Shown here: positions 40,339 through 43,504 of the stretch, piece by piece
Position numbering within the stretch: position 1 is the first letter of the stretch
Layout: every line of letters begins with the position of its first letter
From: JAYZDP01 sp036337765
Lineage (GTDB): Bacteria; Acidobacteriota; Thermoanaerobaculia; Multivoradales; Multivoraceae
Assembly: GCA_036337765.1 (NCBI GenBank)
Contig: JAYZDP010000103.1
Location: forward strand, 1-43,504
Length of the DNA: 43,504 nucleotides
Direction: 5' to 3'
Notes under the pieces: model-generated
What the model was told of the DNA's origin: nothing
What the model saw: the letters and a program-made list of their open reading frames with translations, nothing else
Databases searched by the model: none
Translations under genes and position numbers: made by a program

Positions 40339-40575
40339 ATGTTCAAGATCCCACTATTGTCCGCAGTACTTCTGGTCCCGCTGAACTGTGTCGATATCTC
40401 GATCCCGATCGGGTGTACCGACGAGGAGCCGCGCGAAGCATCGATCGAGGTCGAGGGCAAGGCATGTGCCTCGCGGCGCCAGGATCTCGACGAGATCGAG
40501 ATCAGCTACGTGGTATCGGTCGAGGTGACTGACAGCTCGGGCGAGATCAACGTACCGCACCGCCGTCGGCGCTAG
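40339..40575 (+). CDS. Hypothetical 78-residue exported protein
   Basis: ATG 40339. A short basic-hydrophobic N-terminus (MFKIPLLSAVLLVPLNCVDI) resembles a signal peptide, perhaps a lipoprotein signal with Cys17. The remainder has two more Cys (IGCTDEEP, EGKACASRRQ) and ends in HRRRR. The small size and strongly acidic middle prevent a family call. Its stop overlaps the convergent histidine-phosphatase stop by four bases (CTAG). Divergent from glyQS with about 150 bases between. Confidence 0.5.
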   Translation: MFKIPLLSAVLLVPLNCVDISIPIGCTDEEPREASIEVEGKACASRRQDLDEIEISYVVSVEVTDSSGEINVPHRRRR

Positions 40576-41207
40576 CTCTTCATCCAGCGGGCGTTCGTCC
40601 AACCTAAGTGGGCGTGCGAGTTACACAGCCGTACCAGCGGCTCCTCACCCCAGTCGATGACCGTGATCGTTGCAGGGTCGAGAAACAGCCGGCGCACCTG
40701 ATCGACCCGCAACCGCATCGCGGCGGCCAGCAGCGCCTTGATCGGCCCGACGTGGCTGACGAGAACGGTATCTCCGCCCGAGCCGCCTTCCAATTCGCCG
40801 ACCAGAGCCAACACCCGCCGTTGCACCGAGACCATGGACTCTCCCTCCGGCGGTGCCACCTCCGGATCGCTCTCCCATGCCGTGAGGGTCGCGCGATCCT
40901 CCTCCGATCGCTGGAGCACCTCGGCTCGTGACATCCCCTCCCAGGTCCCGAACGATTGCTCTCTGAGCCGATCGTCAGCCCGAAGCGGCGCTTCGGTCGC
41001 GGCAGCAATCGTCTCGGCAGTCCGTAGGCAGCGCACCAGGGGGCTGGTGACGACCGAACCGACGCTCAGCTGCGCCAGTGCCGAGGCGAGCGCATCGGTC
41101 TGCCGCTCGCCAACCTCCGTGAGCCGCTCGTCGAGGTCGCCGACATAGCGCATCTCTCGATTGGACGGCACCTGGCCGTGTCGGGCAAGGAAGAGGCGAA
41201 CCGGCAT
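40572..41207 (-). CDS. Histidine phosphatase (phosphoglycerate mutase-like) family protein
   Basis: 211 residues. LFLARHGQVPSN contains the phospho-accepting His of the RHG motif. LTEVGERQTDALASAL, SPLVRCLRTAETIA, REQSFGTWEGMSRAEVLQ and the second catalytic His in VLVSHVGPIKALLA complete the family set. The sequence resembles broad phosphatases such as CobC/PhoE rather than glycolytic GpmA. Substrate cannot be told. Divergent from the alkD-like gene, 62 bases apart. Confidence 0.92.
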   Translation of the reverse strand: MPVRLFLARHGQVPSNREMRYVGDLDERLTEVGERQTDALASALAQLSVGSVVTSPLVRCLRTAETIAAATEAPLRADDRLREQSFGTWEGMSRAEVLQRSEEDRATLTAWESDPEVAPPEGESMVSVQRRVLALVGELEGGSGGDTVLVSHVGPIKALLAAAMRLRVDQVRRLFLDPATITVIDWGEEPLVRLCNSHAHLGWTNARWMKS

Positions 41208-41269
41208 TCGGGCGCATGCTACCGGTTGGCCGGCTACAATCGACGGCTCCGCCCGAGGAGCCGACCGGT

Positions 41270-41968
41270 ATGAACACGACTCTCATTCGCCGAATCCGGC
41301 GCCAACTCCGCGAGCAGGGGGATCCCGAGAAGGCCGCCGGGATGCGCGCCTACATGAAGTCGGAGATGCCCTACCACGGCGTACAGACGACTCCGCTGCG
41401 CAAGATCTGTCGAGACGCATTTGCCGCCCTCCCGATCGACGACGACGACGCGTGGCGGGCCACGGTCTTGGGCCTGTGGCGGGAAGCCAAGTTCCGCGAC
41501 GAGCGCTACGCGGCCATCGAGCTCGCCGGGGCCAAGATGTACGCGCCGTACCGGACCTTCCAGAGCCTCTCGATGTTCGAGGAGATGATCGTCAGCGGCG
41601 CGTGGTGGGACTACGTCGATGCCATCGCCAGCCACCGGCTGCGCGAGCTCCTCGTGCGCCACCCGCCGGGCATGTCGCGGCGGATGCGGGCGTGGAGCCA
41701 TTGCGACAATAAGTGGAAGCGGCGATCGTCGATCATCTGCCAGCTACGACGCGGGCCCGACACGGATCTGGATCTTCTGTGGGACTGCATCGAGCCGAAT
41801 CTCTCCCACACCGACTTCTTCGTTCGCAAGGCCATCGGCTGGGCGCTGCGCGACCTGGCCTGGTTCGACTTGCCGACCGTCGAGGAGTACGTCGAGCGAA
41901 ATCACGACAGTCTGAGCCCGCTCAGCCGCCGCGAGGCACTGAAGAACGCCGCCAAGATCCGGGGTTAG
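41270..41968 (+). CDS. DNA alkylation repair protein, AlkD-like glycosylase
   Basis: 232 residues from the ATG at 41270, about 8 bases after GAGGAG. An all-helical HEAT-repeat protein that excises N3/N7-alkylated purines. Seen: GVQTTPLRKICRDAF, REAKFRDERYAAIELAGAK, WWDYVDAIASHRLRELLVRH (the Trp-Asp motif near the catalytic Asp), SHCDNKWKRRSSIICQL, and FFVRKAIGWALRDLAW near the C-terminus. An in-frame upstream ATG at 41216 adds a non-conserved tail. With the ATL gene at 34218 it is one of two alkylation-damage proteins here. It ends ten bases before the helicase gene. Confidence 0.93.
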   Translation: MNTTLIRRIRRQLREQGDPEKAAGMRAYMKSEMPYHGVQTTPLRKICRDAFAALPIDDDDAWRATVLGLWREAKFRDERYAAIELAGAKMYAPYRTFQSLSMFEEMIVSGAWWDYVDAIASHRLRELLVRHPPGMSRRMRAWSHCDNKWKRRSSIICQLRRGPDTDLDLLWDCIEPNLSHTDFFVRKAIGWALRDLAWFDLPTVEEYVERNHDSLSPLSRREALKNAAKIRG

Positions 41969-41978
41969 ACTAGGCCCC

Positions 41979-43504
41979 TTGCCGGTTGTAGAAGAGCTCT
42001 TTCATCCCGCTGTCTCGTCTTGGTTCACCGAGAGCCTCGGTGAGCCGACCGAGCCGCAGGAGCAGGCCTGGCCGTCGATCCAAAAACGGCAGCCGACCTT
42101 GATCGCAGCGCCTACCGGGTCCGGAAAGACGCTGGCGTCGTTTCTGGCCATCATCGACAAGCTGGTTCGTGAGGCGGTTGAGAACGGCGGACTGCCCGAG
42201 CAGACACGTGTCGTCTACGTGTCGCCGCTGAAGGCGCTGTCGAACGACATCGAGATCAACCTCCACCAGCCGCTTCTGGGCATCCAGGAACGGCTCGAGG
42301 CGGCCGGTCACGCGGGCGTCGAGATCCGCAGCTGGGTGCGCACCGGCGACACGCCCTCGAGCGAGCGCACCAGGATGCTCAAGCACCCGCCGCACATCCT
42401 GGTCACCACGCCGGAGTCGCTCTACATCCTGCTGACCTCGGATGGCGGCCGCGGCATGCTGCAAACGACCGAGACCGTGATCGTCGACGAGATCCACGCC
42501 ATGGTCGGCGACAAGCGCGGCTCGCACCTGGCGGTGACACTCGAGCGACTCGAGCGGCTGGTCGATGGGGACCTGCTGCGCATCGGCCTGTCGGCGACGC
42601 AGAACCCGATCGAGAAAGTCGCCGAGTTCCTGTTCGGACAAGAGGAGTGCAACCTGGTCGACCTCGGCCATCGTCGCCAGCTCGACCTCGCCCTCGAGTT
42701 GCCGCAATCGCCACTCGAAGCGGTGATGTCGAACGAAGTGTGGGAGGAGATCTACGACCGGCTCGCCGAGCTCATCCTCGCCCATCAGACGACGCTCGTC
42801 TTCGTCAACACACGCCGACTGGCGGAGCGAGCGGCGAAGCACCTCAGCGACCGCCTCGGCAAGGGGGCCCTGACCTCCCACCACGGCAGCCTTTCGCGCG
42901 ATCAGCGCCTCGACGCCGAGAAGCGGCTCAAGGCCGGCGACCTGCGCGCGCTGGTCGCCACCGCGTCGCTCGAGCTCGGCATCGACATCGGCGGCGTCGA
43001 CCTCGTCTGCCAGCTCGGCACAACCCGAACCATCTCGACCCTTCTGCAGCGCGTCGGCCGCTCCGGGCATGCCGTTGGAGGAGTCTCGAAGGGTCGCCTG
43101 TTTCCGCTGAGCCGCGACGAGCTGGTCGAGGCGGTGGCGCTTTGTGCCGCCATCAAAGCCGGTCACCTCGATCGGCTCGAGATACCGGAGCGGCCGCTCG
43201 ACATCCTCGCCCAGCAGATCGTGGCGTGCGTGGCGTGCGAGGACTGGGACGAGAGCGAGCTGTACGAAACTCTGACGCGCGCCTATCCCTTCCGCCGTCT
43301 AGACCGCAGCGACTACGACGAGATCGTGGCCATGCTGCGCGACGGCTTCTCGACGCGCAACGGGCGGCGCGGCGCCTACATCCACCACGATCGTGTGCAG
43401 AATCGTCTGCGGGGCCGGCGGGGCGCGCGCCTGGCCGCGCTGACCAATGGCGGCGCGATCCCCGACTCCGCCGACTACGACGTGGTACTCGAGCCCGACG
43501 AAAT
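41979..43504 (+). CDS. Lhr-like superfamily 2 helicase, cut by the window end
   Basis: About 508 codons are present with no stop. FHPAVSSWFTESLGEPTEPQ (Q-motif-like) is followed by motif I, LIAAPTGSGKTLASFL. Motif Ia is VYVSPLKALSNDIEINL, motif II VIVDEIHAM and motif III IGLSATQNP. TLVFVNTRRLAERAAKHL, ATASLELGIDIGGVDLVCQL and motif VI LLQRVGRSGHAVGG continue the set. These are the Lhr ('large helicase-related') DNA/RNA helicase motifs, a family often linked to DNA repair. The best start is TTG at 41979, which gives the usual short lead before FHPAV; no ATG is available. It directly follows the alkD-like gene, so a repair operon is plausible. Confidence 0.92.
   Translation, partial: MPVVEELFHPAVSSWFTESLGEPTEPQEQAWPSIQKRQPTLIAAPTGSGKTLASFLAIIDKLVREAVENGGLPEQTRVVYVSPLKALSNDIEINLHQPLLGIQERLEAAGHAGVEIRSWVRTGDTPSSERTRMLKHPPHILVTTPESLYILLTSDGGRGMLQTTETVIVDEIHAMVGDKRGSHLAVTLERLERLVDGDLLRIGLSATQNPIEKVAEFLFGQEECNLVDLGHRRQLDLALELPQSPLEAVMSNEVWEEIYDRLAELILAHQTTLVFVNTRRLAERAAKHLSDRLGKGALTSHHGSLSRDQRLDAEKRLKAGDLRALVATASLELGIDIGGVDLVCQLGTTRTISTLLQRVGRSGHAVGGVSKGRLFPLSRDELVEAVALCAAIKAGHLDRLEIPERPLDILAQQIVACVACEDWDESELYETLTRAYPFRRLDRSDYDEIVAMLRDGFSTRNGRRGAYIHHDRVQNRLRGRRGARLAALTNGGAIPDSADYDVVLEPDE

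Noticed and set aside
41970..43166. 398-codon minus-strand open frame at the right end
   Set aside because: Antisense shadow of the Lhr-type helicase, whose helicase motifs are all on the plus strand.

Overview
This is a GC-rich (roughly two-thirds G+C by eye), densely packed bacterial chromosome segment with about 43 protein-coding genes or gene remnants. I see no rRNA, tRNA, CRISPR array, insertion sequence or phage gene. Diderm features are present: dTDP-rhamnose genes, lipoprotein signals, TolB-like and PDZ periplasmic proteins, glutathione genes, and an Enterobacteria-type fumarate reductase. Together they suggest a Gram-negative lineage. The overall gene style reminds me of Acidobacteriota (Thermoanaerobaculia-like), but no marker here settles the phylum and that placement is weak.

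Layout. 1-264: no gene recognised. 265-5128: uppP, divergent from an overlapping rmlB-rmlA-rmlC operon that ends in a DUF4301 protein, which I read as a possible UDPGP-type sugar nucleotidyltransferase. 5183-8399: a small membrane protein, a TVP38/DedA-type membrane protein coupled to a MerA-like flavoprotein, and a frameshifted secreted-protein gene. 8470-13147 (minus): frdDCBA and pcnB. 13215-17570: a MaoC-like dehydratase, an osmoprotectant/ergothioneine-type ABC transporter (ATPase plus a fused binding protein-permease), egtD, a 67-residue protein, a perfect dyad and the 3' remnant of a staphylococcal-nuclease-like gene. 17583-21277: an MFS transporter, a serine racemase-like dehydratase coupled to an adenosine/adenine deaminase, and a small membrane ORF. 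21354-25208: gshB, ggt and a YbdK-type carboxylate-amine ligase. 25216-29198: VanZ-like, TolB-like, crotonase-family and two small membrane proteins. 29263-33037: a UbiD-family decarboxylase divergent from an ECF sigma factor, putative anti-sigma and PDZ operon. 33038-35847: HMG-CoA synthase, an alkyltransferase-like protein and an MFS transporter. 35848-36180: an AT-richer noncoding stretch with a consensus-perfect sigma-54 promoter. 36181-43504: a sulfatase-fold lipoprotein, glyQS, small ORFs, a histidine phosphatase, AlkD and a truncated Lhr-type helicase.

The most interesting themes are these. (1) A low-molecular-weight thiol neighbourhood: an EgtU-like transporter co-transcribed with the hercynine-forming methyltransferase EgtD, with glutathione synthesis and turnover genes a few kilobases away. 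(2) DUF4301 as the last gene of the rhamnose-nucleotide operon, with UDPGP-like motifs. (3) An orphan sigma-54 promoter flanked by dyads and followed by a long leader. (4) An ECF sigma operon with an apparent autoregulatory promoter. (5) Two decayed genes, at 7861-8399 and 17389-17570.
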